Source: CAZAAW01 sp964483325 (GTDB lineage Bacteria > Pseudomonadota > Alphaproteobacteria > Rhizobiales > Kaistiaceae). Taken from it: a DNA stretch of 64,000 bases. Under the pieces are notes generated by a model. It was not told the DNA's origin. It made no database searches and was given only the letters and a program-made list of their open reading frames with translations. Each line of letters starts with the position of its first letter. Positions within the stretch are counted from its first letter, which is position 1. Where the stretch lies: contig CAZAAW010000002.1 of the NCBI GenBank assembly GCA_964483325.1, positions 62,001 to 126,000 on the forward strand. Reading direction: 5' to 3'. The position numbers were made by a program, and so were the translations under genes. Shown here in pieces: positions 40,057 to 48,693 of this stretch.

Positions 40057-41760
40057 CTATTCGGCCGGCACGTTCTCCGGCAGCGCCTCCGGCTCGCGAT
40101 AGATGTACTTGGCGCCGCCGAGCCAGGAGGCGAGGCCGGCGATCAGATAGAGGATCAGCGAGAACACGAAGGCGATGGCAAGGCCGTGCATGAACGGCCC
40201 GGAGATGAGATCGGGGAAGAAGGTCTTGCCCGTCACCGTCGCCACAGTTTCCGGCGGCAGGGTCTGCATCACCGCCGGCGGGATCAGCTCGGCCATCGGG
40301 TTGTAGCCGAGGAAGGCCGCGAACAGGCTGGCGACCGGCGGAGCGCTCGCCACCTGGTGGGCGATGTCGGGCGGCACCTGCTCGGCGATCAGCCGCGCTT
40401 CCATCGTCTGCGGCAGCGTGCTGGCGAGGCCGACGATCATCAGGCTGAAGAAGATGCCGATCGACAGCACCATGCCGGCATTCATCGTCGTGGCGCGCAG
40501 GCCCGCCGCCTGGCCGCGCTCGCCGGCCGGGACGGAGTTCATGATCTGCGTGCTGTTGGGCGCGCTGAAGAGACCCGAGCCGAGGCCGTTGAGGAAGATC
40601 AGGAAGGCGAAGAGGCCGTAGGGGAAATCGGCCGGCAGCAGCGCCAGGGCGGCGAAGCTGATGGCGCCGATGATCATGCCGCCGGTGGCGAAGGGCCGGG
40701 CGCCGTAGCGGTCCGACAGGTAGCCTGAGACCGGGCCGGCGAGCAGGAAGCCCAGCGTCAAAGGCAGCATGAAGATGCCGGCCCAGAGCGGCGTCGATTC
40801 GAAGCTGTAGCCGTGCAGCGGCAGCCAGATGCCCTGCAGCCAGATGATCAGCATGAACTGCAGGCCGCCGCGGCCGATCGACGACAGCAGACTGGCGAGA
40901 TTGCCGGCGGTGAACGGCCGGATACGCAGCAGCGACAGGTCGAGCATCGGCCGCGGCGTCCGCTGCTCGACCAGCACGAACAGGACCAGCAGCACCAGGC
41001 CGCCGATCAGCAGCGACAGGACTGTCGGGCTGGTCCAGCCCATCACCTGGTCGCCATAGGGCTGGATGCCGAAATTGATCCCCATCAGCACCATGATGAG
41101 GCCGATGGCGAAGGTGGCGTTGCCGAGCCAGTCCAGCCGCTCGCGGCGCGGCGGCCGGCTGTCGCGCAGCTTCCAGAAGGCCCACACCGTGCCGATGACG
41201 CCGAACGGCACGTTGATCCAGAAGACCAGGCGCCAGTCGATGTCCGCCAGCAGGCCGCCGATCAGCAGGCCGATGAACGAGCCGCCGATGCCGGCCATGG
41301 TGTTGATGCCGAGCGCCAGGCCGCGCTGGTTGGTCGGGAAGGCGTCGGTCAGGATGGCGGTGGCATTGGCCATCACCATGGCGCCGCCGATGCCCTGGAT
41401 GATGCGGGCGATGATCAGGTAGAGCGCTGCCGTGTCGCCGCCGGACGGCAGGAAGCTGAGGGCCACCGAGGCGAGCGTGAAGATCAGGAAGCCGATATTG
41501 TAGGTCTTGGCGCGGCCGTAGACGTCGCCGAGGCGGCCGAAGGTCACCACCAGCACCGCCGTCGCCACCATGTAGCCCATGATGGTCCACAGCAGGTAGT
41601 TGATGTTGGCCGCCGCCAGCGGGTTGAGGCCGATGCCGCGGAAGATCGCCGGCAGGCTGATGAGGAGGATGGAGCTGTTGATCGTGGCGGCGAGGACGCC
41701 GAGCGTCGTGTTGCTCAGCGCCAGCCACTTGTAGCTGGAATCTGGTTCGGACAGAGACAT
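40057..41760 (-). CDS. MFS multidrug transporter, DHA2 (14-helix) family
   Basis: The 567-residue protein has about 14 hydrophobic helices. Seen: LGVLAATINSSILLISLPAI (helix 1), the MFS loop GRLGDVYGRAKTYNIGF, motif-C-like LALGINTMAGIGGSFIGLLIGG, and DIDWRLVFWINVPFG, a hallmark of EmrB/QacA-type pumps. The N-terminus SYKWLALSNTTLGV is typical for an actinobacterial-like group. A sigma-70-type promoter lies 70-100 bases upstream. The substrate is unknown; no membrane-fusion partner is adjacent. Confidence 0.92.
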   Translation of the reverse strand: MSLSEPDSSYKWLALSNTTLGVLAATINSSILLISLPAIFRGIGLNPLAAANINYLLWTIMGYMVATAVLVVTFGRLGDVYGRAKTYNIGFLIFTLASVALSFLPSGGDTAALYLIIARIIQGIGGAMVMANATAILTDAFPTNQRGLALGINTMAGIGGSFIGLLIGGLLADIDWRLVFWINVPFGVIGTVWAFWKLRDSRPPRRERLDWLGNATFAIGLIMVLMGINFGIQPYGDQVMGWTSPTVLSLLIGGLVLLVLFVLVEQRTPRPMLDLSLLRIRPFTAGNLASLLSSIGRGGLQFMLIIWLQGIWLPLHGYSFESTPLWAGIFMLPLTLGFLLAGPVSGYLSDRYGARPFATGGMIIGAISFAALALLPADFPYGLFAFLIFLNGLGSGLFSAPNSTQIMNSVPAGERGQAAGLRATTMNAGMVLSIGIFFSLMIVGLASTLPQTMEARLIAEQVPPDIAHQVASAPPVASLFAAFLGYNPMAELIPPAVMQTLPPETVATVTGKTFFPDLISGPFMHGLAIAFVFSLILYLIAGLASWLGGAKYIYREPEALPENVPAE

Positions 41761-41828
41761 CTGAAACGGGCCTGAAAGGGGGCGAAACGAAGGGTGCGGG
41801 CAGCTTCCCGACCAATTACTAAGGCGAG

Positions 41829-41857
41829 CATATAATTTGGATAGTGTGACAGCGCAA
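41829..41857 (-). promoter_or_regulatory. Probable sigma-70 promoter of the DHA2 transporter gene
   Basis: On the minus strand TTGCGC (41857-41852) and TATATG (41834-41829) are separated by 17 bases in an AT-rich patch, 70 bases before the ATG. I see no palindrome on it. The same AT-rich patch is divergent from the Spy-like gene but no plus-strand pair is as good. Confidence 0.5.
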
Positions 41858-42042
41858 TAACGGAATGCTGCTACTTTTCGTCCGGGCAGCGTTTTTTCCG
41901 CGAGGGGCGCCGGCGGACCCTGCCGCCGCCAGGGCGGGGCGCCTTTACATAACTTTACGCAGGCGAGAAGCGCCCGAAACGATGGGCTCCCAGATTGTCG
42001 TCATCGGGCAATGACGCCCGGCCAGACAGCAAGGAGACCACC

Positions 42043-42624
42043 ATGTCCGACGACATTCATGCGTCACCGGCCGAGGGCCACGAAGAGACGATCGCTCCGC
42101 GCCGCAGCAGCGTGCGCACCCCCCTCCTCATTGCCGGCGCCCTCGCCCTCGGGCTGACGGCCGGCGCCGCGGCGACGGCGTTCGGCAACGGTCCCGGCCA
42201 CGGCGGCTGGGGTTGGGGCGGTGGCTGGGGCCCGCGCGGCTTCGCTGCCGGCGAGATGGATCCGGCCCGTGTCGACCAGTTCGTCGAGCGCGGCATCAAG
42301 CATCTCGCCGTCGAGATCGACGCCACCGACGAGCAGCAGACCCGCCTCGTCGCCGCGGCGCAGTCGCTTGTCCACGACCTGATGCCGATGCGCGAGGACA
42401 TGAAGGGCGCCCGCGAGGAGCTGCGCACGCTGCTGACGGCGCCGACCGTCGACCGCACCGCCATCGAGGCGTTCCGCGCCGAGCAGATCGCCAATGCCGA
42501 CGCCATGAGCAAGCGCGTCGCCGAGGCCGTCGCCGACGCGGCGGAGATCCTGACGCCCGAGCAGCGCAAGGAACTCGGCGACATGGCAGTCCGCTTCGGC
42601 GATCGCCGCGGCCCGTTCCACTAG
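42043..42624 (+). CDS. Spy/CpxP-like periplasmic protein, envelope or metal stress
   Basis: The 193-residue protein starts at ATG 42043 after AAGGAG. It has an N-terminal cytoplasmic stretch, one hydrophobic signal-anchor (TPLLIAGALALGLTAGAAATAF), a Gly-Trp-His-rich linker (HGGWGWGGGWG), and a helical domain with two LTxxQ-type repeats, DEQQTRLVAA and ILTPEQRKELGDM, as in Spy/CpxP/CnrX. Known: these chaperones or sensors act with two-component systems. The His/Trp-rich stretch could bind metal. It is the first gene of a likely operon with the response regulator and sensor kinase. Confidence 0.85.
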   Translation: MSDDIHASPAEGHEETIAPRRSSVRTPLLIAGALALGLTAGAAATAFGNGPGHGGWGWGGGWGPRGFAAGEMDPARVDQFVERGIKHLAVEIDATDEQQTRLVAAAQSLVHDLMPMREDMKGAREELRTLLTAPTVDRTAIEAFRAEQIANADAMSKRVAEAVADAAEILTPEQRKELGDMAVRFGDRRGPFH

Positions 42625-42677
42625 GGCGCCGTGGACGTCCAAGCGGCGATGAGGGCATGCTGCCCGACGACAGGGAC

Positions 42678-42694
42678 GGCCGGCACAGCCGGCC
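42678..42694 (+). other. Short hairpin between the Spy-like gene and the response regulator
   Basis: GGCCGGC (42678-42684) and GCCGGCC (42688-42694) pair perfectly around a three-base loop in the 96-base gap. No T-run follows. It may reduce expression of the downstream genes relative to the Spy-like gene, or be meaningless in such GC-rich DNA. Confidence 0.35.
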
Positions 42695-42720
42695 GCTCCA
42701 TCACAGGCTGAGGGGCAGGC

Positions 42721-43410
42721 GTGGCAGAGCGCATCCTTCTGGTGGAAGACGAGCCGCGCCTCGCCGCCATGATCCGCGACTATCTGGGCGAGGCCGGGCT
42801 CCTGGTGAGCATCGCCGGCACCGGCGAGGCGGCGGTCGCGGCGCAGGCGCGTGACGGCTTCGACGCCGTCGTCCTCGACCTGATGCTGCCCGACATCGAC
42901 GGCCTCGAGGTCTGCCGGCGCATCCGGGCGCGGTCGGAGGTGCCGATCCTGATGCTGACGGCGCGCGGCGACACGATGGACCGCGTTGTCGGCCTCGAGC
43001 TCGGCGCCGACGATTATCTGCCGAAGCCGTTCGAGCCGCGCGAATTGCTGGCCCGTCTGCGTGCCATCCTGCGGCGCGAGCGCGGCGGCAGCCGCCGGTC
43101 GGAGATCATGCGCTTCGGCCGGCTGGAGATCGACCTCGGCGCCCGCCAGGTGCGCCTCGACGGCGAGCCGAAGCCGCTCACCGGCCACCAGTTCGCGCTG
43201 CTCGCCGTGCTGGCCGAGAATGCCGGCCGGGTGATGTCGCGCGACGCGCTGATGGACCGCATCAGCGGCACGTCGCTGGAGCCGTTCGATCGCTCCATCG
43301 ACGTCCATATCTCGCGCATTCGCGCCGCCATCGAGGACGATCCGAAACAGCCGCGCCGGGTGATCACCCTGCGCGGCGCCGGCTACGTCTTCGCCAAGGC
43401 GCAGGACTGA
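42721..43410 (+). CDS. OmpR/CpxR-type response regulator
   Basis: The 229-residue protein starts with GTG. Its receiver domain has the acidic pocket (EDE, residues 9-11), phosphoacceptor Asp53 (VLDLMLPDIDG), Thr in LMLTARGD and Lys in YLPKPFEP. The C-terminal winged helix has LTGHQFALLAVLAENAGRVMSRDAL and DRSIDVHISRIRAAIEDD. It is seven bases upstream of the sensor kinase. Inference: it controls the Spy-like gene and probably other envelope genes, as CpxR does. Confidence 0.95.
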   Translation: MAERILLVEDEPRLAAMIRDYLGEAGLLVSIAGTGEAAVAAQARDGFDAVVLDLMLPDIDGLEVCRRIRARSEVPILMLTARGDTMDRVVGLELGADDYLPKPFEPRELLARLRAILRRERGGSRRSEIMRFGRLEIDLGARQVRLDGEPKPLTGHQFALLAVLAENAGRVMSRDALMDRISGTSLEPFDRSIDVHISRIRAAIEDDPKQPRRVITLRGAGYVFAKAQD

Positions 43411-43417
43411 GCGCGAC

Positions 43418-44677
43418 ATGGGCGCGATCCTCCGCCGCCTCAGCCGGCAGATCTATTTGACGATCATCGCCAGCCTGGTGCTGGTGGTCCTGTTCACCGG
43501 CTTCCTGTGGCGCATCGGCGGCGAGAATCCGCAGATGCGCCAGACATTCGGCCTCGCCGGCGATCTCGCCGCGGCGGCGCTGCCGCCGCCGGACGCGCCG
43601 CCGGCGGCGCAGCAGGCGGCGCTGGGCCAGCTTGCCGAAAGGCTGCATACCGACCTTGCCCTCTATGCCGGCGACGGCCGCCTTATCGCTCAGGCCGGCC
43701 GGCCGCTGCCGCATCCGCGCGATGCCGGCCGGACACGCTGGATGGGCGGCCCGGGCGGGCCGTCGGTCGTGGTGCCGCTGCAGGACGGCGGAGCGCTGGT
43801 GATCCGCATTCCCGGCGGACCGCCGGGCAGCGCCTACGGCCTTGTCGCGCTGCTGGCGGCGATTGCCCTCGCCATCGCCCTCGGCGCCTATCCGGTGGTG
43901 CGCGGCCTTACCGGCCGGCTTGAGCGCCTGCAGCGCGGCGTCGAGAAGCTCGGCGCCGGCGATCTCGGCACGCGCGTCAAGGTCGAGGGCCGCGACGAGA
44001 TTGCCGGCCTTGCCGCCAGCTTCAACCGTGCTGCCGAGCGCATCGAGGGGCTGGTCGGGGCGCACCGGCTGCTGCTCGCCAATACCTCACATGAGCTGCG
44101 TACGCCGCTGGCGCGCATCCGGCTCGGCATCGAGCTGGCGAAAGGCGGCGTCGATCCGGCCCGCCGGGCGGAGCTGGAGCGCGACATTGCCGAGCTCGAC
44201 GGGCTGCTCGACGAGATCCTGCTGGCGAGTCGCCTCGATGCGGTCCAGGCGCCGGACCAGATCGAGCCGGTCGACCTTCTCGGCCTCGCCGCCGAGGAGG
44301 GCAGCCGCTACGACGATTGCCAGGTCGAGGGCGAGGTGGCGGTGGTCGACGGCGATGCCCGCCTCCTGCGGCGAATGCTGCGCAACCTCCTGGAAAACGC
44401 CGTTCGCCACGGCGCCCCGCCGGTCACCGTCACGGTGCGCGGCGAGGGCCGGAGGGCAATCGTCGAGGTGGTCGATGCGGGCAAGGCCATCCCGCCGGAG
44501 GAGCGCGAGCGCATCTTCGACCCCTTCTACCGCCGCGCCGACAGCACGGCCGCCGGCACCGGCCTCGGCCTGTCGCTGGTGCGCCAGATCGCCCGTCTGC
44601 ATGGCGGCGACGCCGTGGTGGTGGCGCGCGCCCCCGGCAATTGCTTCCGGATCAGCCTGCCGCGCGCCGGCGCCTAG
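43418..44677 (+). CDS. Two-component sensor histidine kinase, CpxA-like
   Basis: The 419-residue kinase has two membrane helices (YLTIIASLVLVVLFTGFLW and YGLVALLAAIALAIALGAY) around a periplasmic sensor of about 110 residues, a HAMP domain, phosphoacceptor His225 (NTSHELRTPLARIRLG), and the ATP-binding N (LLENAVRHG), D (VVDAGKAIP; one Gly fewer than in DxGxGI) and G (GTGLGLSLVRQIA) boxes. It is cotranscribed with the regulator. Its stop shares CTAG (44674-44677) with the convergent monooxygenase gene. The stimulus is probably an envelope or metal stress. Confidence 0.93.
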   Translation: MGAILRRLSRQIYLTIIASLVLVVLFTGFLWRIGGENPQMRQTFGLAGDLAAAALPPPDAPPAAQQAALGQLAERLHTDLALYAGDGRLIAQAGRPLPHPRDAGRTRWMGGPGGPSVVVPLQDGGALVIRIPGGPPGSAYGLVALLAAIALAIALGAYPVVRGLTGRLERLQRGVEKLGAGDLGTRVKVEGRDEIAGLAASFNRAAERIEGLVGAHRLLLANTSHELRTPLARIRLGIELAKGGVDPARRAELERDIAELDGLLDEILLASRLDAVQAPDQIEPVDLLGLAAEEGSRYDDCQVEGEVAVVDGDARLLRRMLRNLLENAVRHGAPPVTVTVRGEGRRAIVEVVDAGKAIPPEERERIFDPFYRRADSTAAGTGLGLSLVRQIARLHGGDAVVVARAPGNCFRISLPRAGA

Positions 44678-45885
44678 CGCGCGGCTCTGGCCTCGCCGCC
44701 CCATTCGCCGCCGATGCGGCGCAGCACGTAGCTGGTGGCCGGCTTGCTGTCGAGCAGATCGGCGACAACGCGGCGCAGCGCGCGACTGTTGGGATCGGGC
44801 CGGCCGAGGGCCGATTGAGCGCGCGTCCAGTCGAGAATGGCGGCGCCGACAGGGCGGCGTTCGGCATCATAGAGATCGAGGCTGGCGGACGACGCCTCGC
44901 CGCGCAGCACGGGCGGCAGCAGGCGGCCGAGGGCGGCGGCATCGCCGAGGCCCTGATTGAGACCCTGGCCGCCGGCGGGTGAATGGATATGGGCGGCATC
45001 GCCGGCAAGCAGCAGCCGGCCCTTGCGGTAGGTCTCCACCTGGCGAGCGGCATCGGTGTAGCGCTGCGCGAAATGCAGGCGCCCGATGCGGAGCGGCCGG
45101 CCGACGACGCGGGTGAAGCTGTCGGCGATTTCGGCGAGGGAGACGGGGGCGGTGCGATCGACCGGCGGCGCGCCATATTCGACGATGTGCAGGCGCCCGA
45201 TCGGAGCGTGCAGCCAGGTGCCGCACGGCGTTTCGATCCAGTCGCCGACCGGTGGCGCATCGTCGTCGGCGAATTCGACAAAGGCGATGCGGCCGGTGAA
45301 TTCGGCATCGGTGCCGGGAAATCCGATCCCCGCAGCCTTGCGCAAAAGGCTGCGGCCGCCATCGCAGGCGATGAGCCAGCGGGCATGCTGCGGACCGGCG
45401 CTGGTCTGAACCTCGATGCCGGCAGCATCCTCGGCAAAGCCGGTGACGGAGGTGCCCATACGGATCTCGACGCCGGCGGCCGCCGCTGCTGCGTCAAGCG
45501 CGGCGATGATGTCGGCCATGGCCACGGCGCCGCCACCGAAGCCCGGATCGCCCAGCGTGGCAGGGTCGAGATTGGCAGCCTTGAGACCGAGACCGGAAAA
45601 GTGGCCGATGAACCCCGCGATGATCGTGCTGCCGGTCGGCGCTTTGGCATCGGGATCAAACCACCACAGGGCGTGCGAGCGCATGGCCTCGAGCACGCCC
45701 AGCCGATGCAGCAGGCGAGCACTCGCCACGTTGATGGAACGGGCGCCGAGCGGACCGGCAGGCACGGCGAGGCGATCGGGCTGGGCCTCCAGCACCAGGA
45801 CGGCAGAGCCGGCGCGAGCCAGCTCGAGCGCCAGAGCCAGTCCCACCGGGCCGCCACCGGCAATGATCACATCATGTTCGCGCAT
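44674..45885 (-). CDS. FAD-dependent monooxygenase (rifampicin/tetracycline-hydroxylase-like, PheA/TfdB group)
   Basis: The 403-residue flavoprotein shows the FAD motif VIIAGGGPVGLALALELARAG, the LIACDGGRSLLRK (DG motif), and GRLLLAGDAAHIHSPAGGQGLNQGL (GD motif). Start codons at 45885 and 45891 are both possible. Known: relatives hydroxylate aromatic antibiotics (Rox, TetX-like) or phenols. It is divergent from a TetR regulator whose C-terminal type often controls such enzymes. Inference: an inducible detoxifying hydroxylase; no substrate can be assigned. Confidence 0.85.
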   Translation of the reverse strand: MREHDVIIAGGGPVGLALALELARAGSAVLVLEAQPDRLAVPAGPLGARSINVASARLLHRLGVLEAMRSHALWWFDPDAKAPTGSTIIAGFIGHFSGLGLKAANLDPATLGDPGFGGGAVAMADIIAALDAAAAAAGVEIRMGTSVTGFAEDAAGIEVQTSAGPQHARWLIACDGGRSLLRKAAGIGFPGTDAEFTGRIAFVEFADDDAPPVGDWIETPCGTWLHAPIGRLHIVEYGAPPVDRTAPVSLAEIADSFTRVVGRPLRIGRLHFAQRYTDAARQVETYRKGRLLLAGDAAHIHSPAGGQGLNQGLGDAAALGRLLPPVLRGEASSASLDLYDAERRPVGAAILDWTRAQSALGRPDPNSRALRRVVADLLDSKPATSYVLRRIGGEWGGEARAAR

Positions 45886-45900
45886 TGGCATTACCCGATA

Positions 45901-45948
45901 ACGATGTTCGCAGTATTGTCGACATAACAATTGTGTACGATGTTCGCA
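45901..45948. promoter_or_regulatory. Operator region between the monooxygenase and TetR genes
   Basis: The 12-mer ACGATGTTCGCA occurs twice as a direct repeat (45901-45912 and 45937-45948), and between them lie two palindromes, TGTCGACA (45917-45924) and ACAATTGT (45927-45934). The block sits in the 78-base space between divergent starts. Inference: it is bound by the TetR protein and controls both genes; which element is the core operator is not clear. Confidence 0.65.
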
Positions 45949-45963
45949 ATAGGGGGGATACGC

Positions 45964-46686
45964 ATGGCGGCGCACAAGTCCGTGCCTTCGGTGATTTGGA
46001 TGCGGCCGGCGCGCGGCAGCCGCGGGCCGGAACCGTCGCGCGACCGCGCTGCCATTGCCCGAGCCGCCATCGCCGTGGCGGATCGCGACGGCCTGGCGGC
46101 GGTGTCGATGCGCCGCGTCGCGGCGGAAATCGGCACAGGGGCAAGCGCGCTCTATCGCTATGTGGCGCGCAAGGACGATTTGCTGAACCTGATGGTCGAC
46201 GGCGTTCTGGCGGCCGGCGAATTGGTGCCGTCCGGCGACTGGCGCGCCGATCTGCGACAGGTAGGGCACGCGTTGCGGGCGGTGTTCAAGGCGCATCCGT
46301 GGCTGGCGACGGCGCTGGCCGGGCGGCCGACGCTGGGACCGAACAGGCTCAAGGCACTGGAGGCGATGCTGGCGCTGCTCGCGCCGAGTGGGCTGGCGCT
46401 TGGCGAGCGGCTGTTGCTGATCGACGTGCTGACGTCCTATGTGCGCGGCTTCGTCGCCTCCGAGCTGGCGGGCGAGGAGGCAATTCGCCAGTCGGGCCAG
46501 AGCCCGGCGCAATGGGTCGCCGACCAGGCAGCCTACACGGAGGCGATCCGGCAATCCGGCGCCTATCCGCTGGCGAGCGCGCTGTTAGACGAAGCGCAGC
46601 AGACGGGCGCCGCAGATCAGGACATCGGCTTTGCGGCCGGGCTCGAGATCGTGCTCGACGGCATCGCCGTGCGGATGCCGGACTAG
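45964..46686 (+). CDS. TetR-family repressor with TetR_C_1-like ligand domain
   Basis: The 240-residue protein starts at ATG 45964 after AGGGGGG. The N-terminal helix-turn-helix is AIAVADRDGLAAVSMRRVAAEIGTGASALYRYVARKDDLL. The C-terminal part (HPWLATALAGRPTLGPNRLKALEAML) resembles the TetR_C_1 ligand-binding domain of tetracycline-type repressors. It is divergent from the monooxygenase and probably represses it and itself. Its stop shares CTAG (46683-46686) with the convergent channel gene. Confidence 0.9.
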   Translation: MAAHKSVPSVIWMRPARGSRGPEPSRDRAAIARAAIAVADRDGLAAVSMRRVAAEIGTGASALYRYVARKDDLLNLMVDGVLAAGELVPSGDWRADLRQVGHALRAVFKAHPWLATALAGRPTLGPNRLKALEAMLALLAPSGLALGERLLLIDVLTSYVRGFVASELAGEEAIRQSGQSPAQWVADQAAYTEAIRQSGAYPLASALLDEAQQTGAADQDIGFAAGLEIVLDGIAVRMPD

Positions 46687-47582
46687 CCCTTGCGGCGGCG
46701 CAGCTGCCGTGTCTTCGTGCCGATGACGCGCGACGGATCGGTGTCCGGCGGCACCTGCCGGACGATCCTGGCGGGGACGAGGATGTCGATGCCGGCGGCC
46801 TCCAGCTGGCGCCGCGTTGTCTCGATCAGGGTGCGCTGGATATCGGCGAATTCGGTGAAATTCGCCCACAGGCGCAGGATCATGACGATGGTGTCGTCGG
46901 CATAGGAATCGACGAAGGCGAGCGGCGCCGGCTGCTTCTGGATGCGCCCGTCGCCGGCCGCCATGTCCTCCAGGATCTGGCGCGCCCGGCCCGTGTCGGC
47001 ATTGCCCGGCAGGGTGATGGCGAGCGTCAGAAGCCGGCTCGGATTGCGGCTGTGGTTGCGCAGCGCGTAGTTCCAGATCGTCGAGTTGGGCGCCATGATG
47101 AAGATGCCGTCATAGGTCTCCAGCTGGCAGACGAAGAGGCCGATCTCGCGCACGCGGCCGGCCATGTTGTTGACCTCGATGAAGTCGCCGACCCGGAACG
47201 GCCGCAGCCACAGCAGCATCAGCCCGGCGGCGATGTTGGTCAGCGTGCCCTGCAGCGCCAGGCCGATGGCAAGCCCCGCGGCGCCGAGAATGGCCAGCAG
47301 CGATGAGGTTGCGACGCCGAGCCGGTCGAGGGCGAGGATGACGACGAAGACGAGGATGCCGTAGCGGACGATCGCCGCGGCGACCGGCGTCACGGTCTCG
47401 TCCACCCGGCCGCTGCTGTTGATCAGCAGGGCGACGCCGCGGCCGGCCCAGCGCGCCGCGAAGGACCCGGCAATGACGATCAGGACGGCGCCGAGCAGGC
47501 GCGGCAGGAAGGCGACCGCCCAGGCCCAGAGCATGGCGGCGACGGCGTTCAGTTCCTGCGGTGTGTTGGGGATGGCATCCAT
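46683..47582 (-). CDS. Small mechanosensitive channel (MscS family)
   Basis: The 299-residue protein has three N-terminal helices, the third being the pore helix LLAILGAAGLAIGLALQGTL with its alternating Gly/Ala pattern, then the beta domain PFRVGDFIEVNNMAGRVREIG and APNSTIWNYALRNHSRNP. Known: MscS opens under membrane tension to release solutes on osmotic downshift. ATG 47582 is the start closest to the family N-terminus; there is no strong ribosome site. The C-terminus ends in a basic RQLRRRKG. Confidence 0.92.
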   Translation of the reverse strand: MDAIPNTPQELNAVAAMLWAWAVAFLPRLLGAVLIVIAGSFAARWAGRGVALLINSSGRVDETVTPVAAAIVRYGILVFVVILALDRLGVATSSLLAILGAAGLAIGLALQGTLTNIAAGLMLLWLRPFRVGDFIEVNNMAGRVREIGLFVCQLETYDGIFIMAPNSTIWNYALRNHSRNPSRLLTLAITLPGNADTGRARQILEDMAAGDGRIQKQPAPLAFVDSYADDTIVMILRLWANFTEFADIQRTLIETTRRQLEAAGIDILVPARIVRQVPPDTDPSRVIGTKTRQLRRRKG

Positions 47583-47764
47583 GGATGGCGCTCGCGGGGA
47601 TCGGCCGCGCCAGTCTCGCCGCAGCGGCATGGCGGTCAAGCGTGGTGCGGCCGCAATTGTAATTGCGCCCGACAGGGGCCATTTTTGCGGCACTTCATCC
47701 GGCCCTGGCCGGCAAACCCGTTCCACGCCTCGACAAGGCCGCCTGGACAAGAAGCAGGATCGTC

Positions 47765-48682
47765 ATGAGCGACGCTACGACTGGCCTCAGCGCGACGCAG
47801 CCGGCCGGCAGCCCCGGACCGCTGGTGCGCGACACGACAACCCAGACCTTCGCCCGCGACGTGCTGGAGGAATCGCGGGCGCAGCCCGTTCTGGTCGATT
47901 TCTGGGCGCCGTGGTGCGGTCCCTGCCGCGCCCTGTCGCCGATCATCGAGAAGGCCGTCACCGAGGCGCGCGGCGCCGTGAAGCTGGTCAAGATGAACAT
48001 CGACGACCACCCGGCCATCGCCAACCAGCTCGGCATCCAGTCGATCCCCGCCGTCATCGCCTTCTCCAACGGCAAGGTGGTGGACGGCTTCATCGGCGCG
48101 TTGCAGGAAAGCCAGGTCAAGGCGTTCATCGAGCGCGTCGGCGGCCCGGTGCCGGACGGCATCGGCGACCTTCTCGAGGAGGCCGACAGGCGCCTTGCCG
48201 CCGGCGAGCTTGAGGGGGCGGCGGAGCTCTACAATGCCCTCCTGGCCGCCGAGCCGGAGAATGTCGCCGGCATCGCCGGCCTGGCGCGCACGGCGATCGC
48301 CAGTGGTGATCTCGAAAGCGCCCGCCAGGCGCTCGACGCCATTCCACCGGCCAAGGCCAGGGAAGCGGTCGTCGCGGCGGCGCGGGCCGAGCTGTCGGTC
48401 GCCGAGCAGACGGCGTCGCTCGGCGAGGGCGGCGACCTTGAAGCCCGCATCGCCGCCAATCCGCGCGACCATCAGGCGCGTTTCGACCTGGCGCTGCTGC
48501 GCAATGCCGCCGGCGACCGCGAGGGCGCTGCCGATCTCCTCCTTGAAATCGTCCGGACGGACCGCAATTGGGAGGATGACAAGGCGCGCAAGCAGCTGGT
48601 GGAGTTCTTCGACGTCTGGGGCCCGAAGGACGAAGCGACGCTGTCCGGCCGCCGCCGCCTGTCGTCGCTGCTGTTTTCGTAA
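47765..48682 (+). CDS. CnoX/YbbN-type thioredoxin with TPR domain
   Basis: The 305-residue protein has an N-terminal thioredoxin fold with VLVDFWAPWCGPCRALSP (WCGPC at residues 50-54; both cysteines present), then a helical TPR-like domain (AADRRLAAGELEGAAELYNALLAAEPE ... in repeats) to the C-terminus. Known: CnoX proteins are holdase chaperones with disulfide activity that protect proteins under oxidative stress. The intact CxxC suggests redox activity. It is followed by the LON-domain gene 12 bases on. Confidence 0.93.
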   Translation: MSDATTGLSATQPAGSPGPLVRDTTTQTFARDVLEESRAQPVLVDFWAPWCGPCRALSPIIEKAVTEARGAVKLVKMNIDDHPAIANQLGIQSIPAVIAFSNGKVVDGFIGALQESQVKAFIERVGGPVPDGIGDLLEEADRRLAAGELEGAAELYNALLAAEPENVAGIAGLARTAIASGDLESARQALDAIPPAKAREAVVAAARAELSVAEQTASLGEGGDLEARIAANPRDHQARFDLALLRNAAGDREGAADLLLEIVRTDRNWEDDKARKQLVEFFDVWGPKDEATLSGRRRLSSLLFS

Positions 48683-48693
48683 GGACGCCGTCC

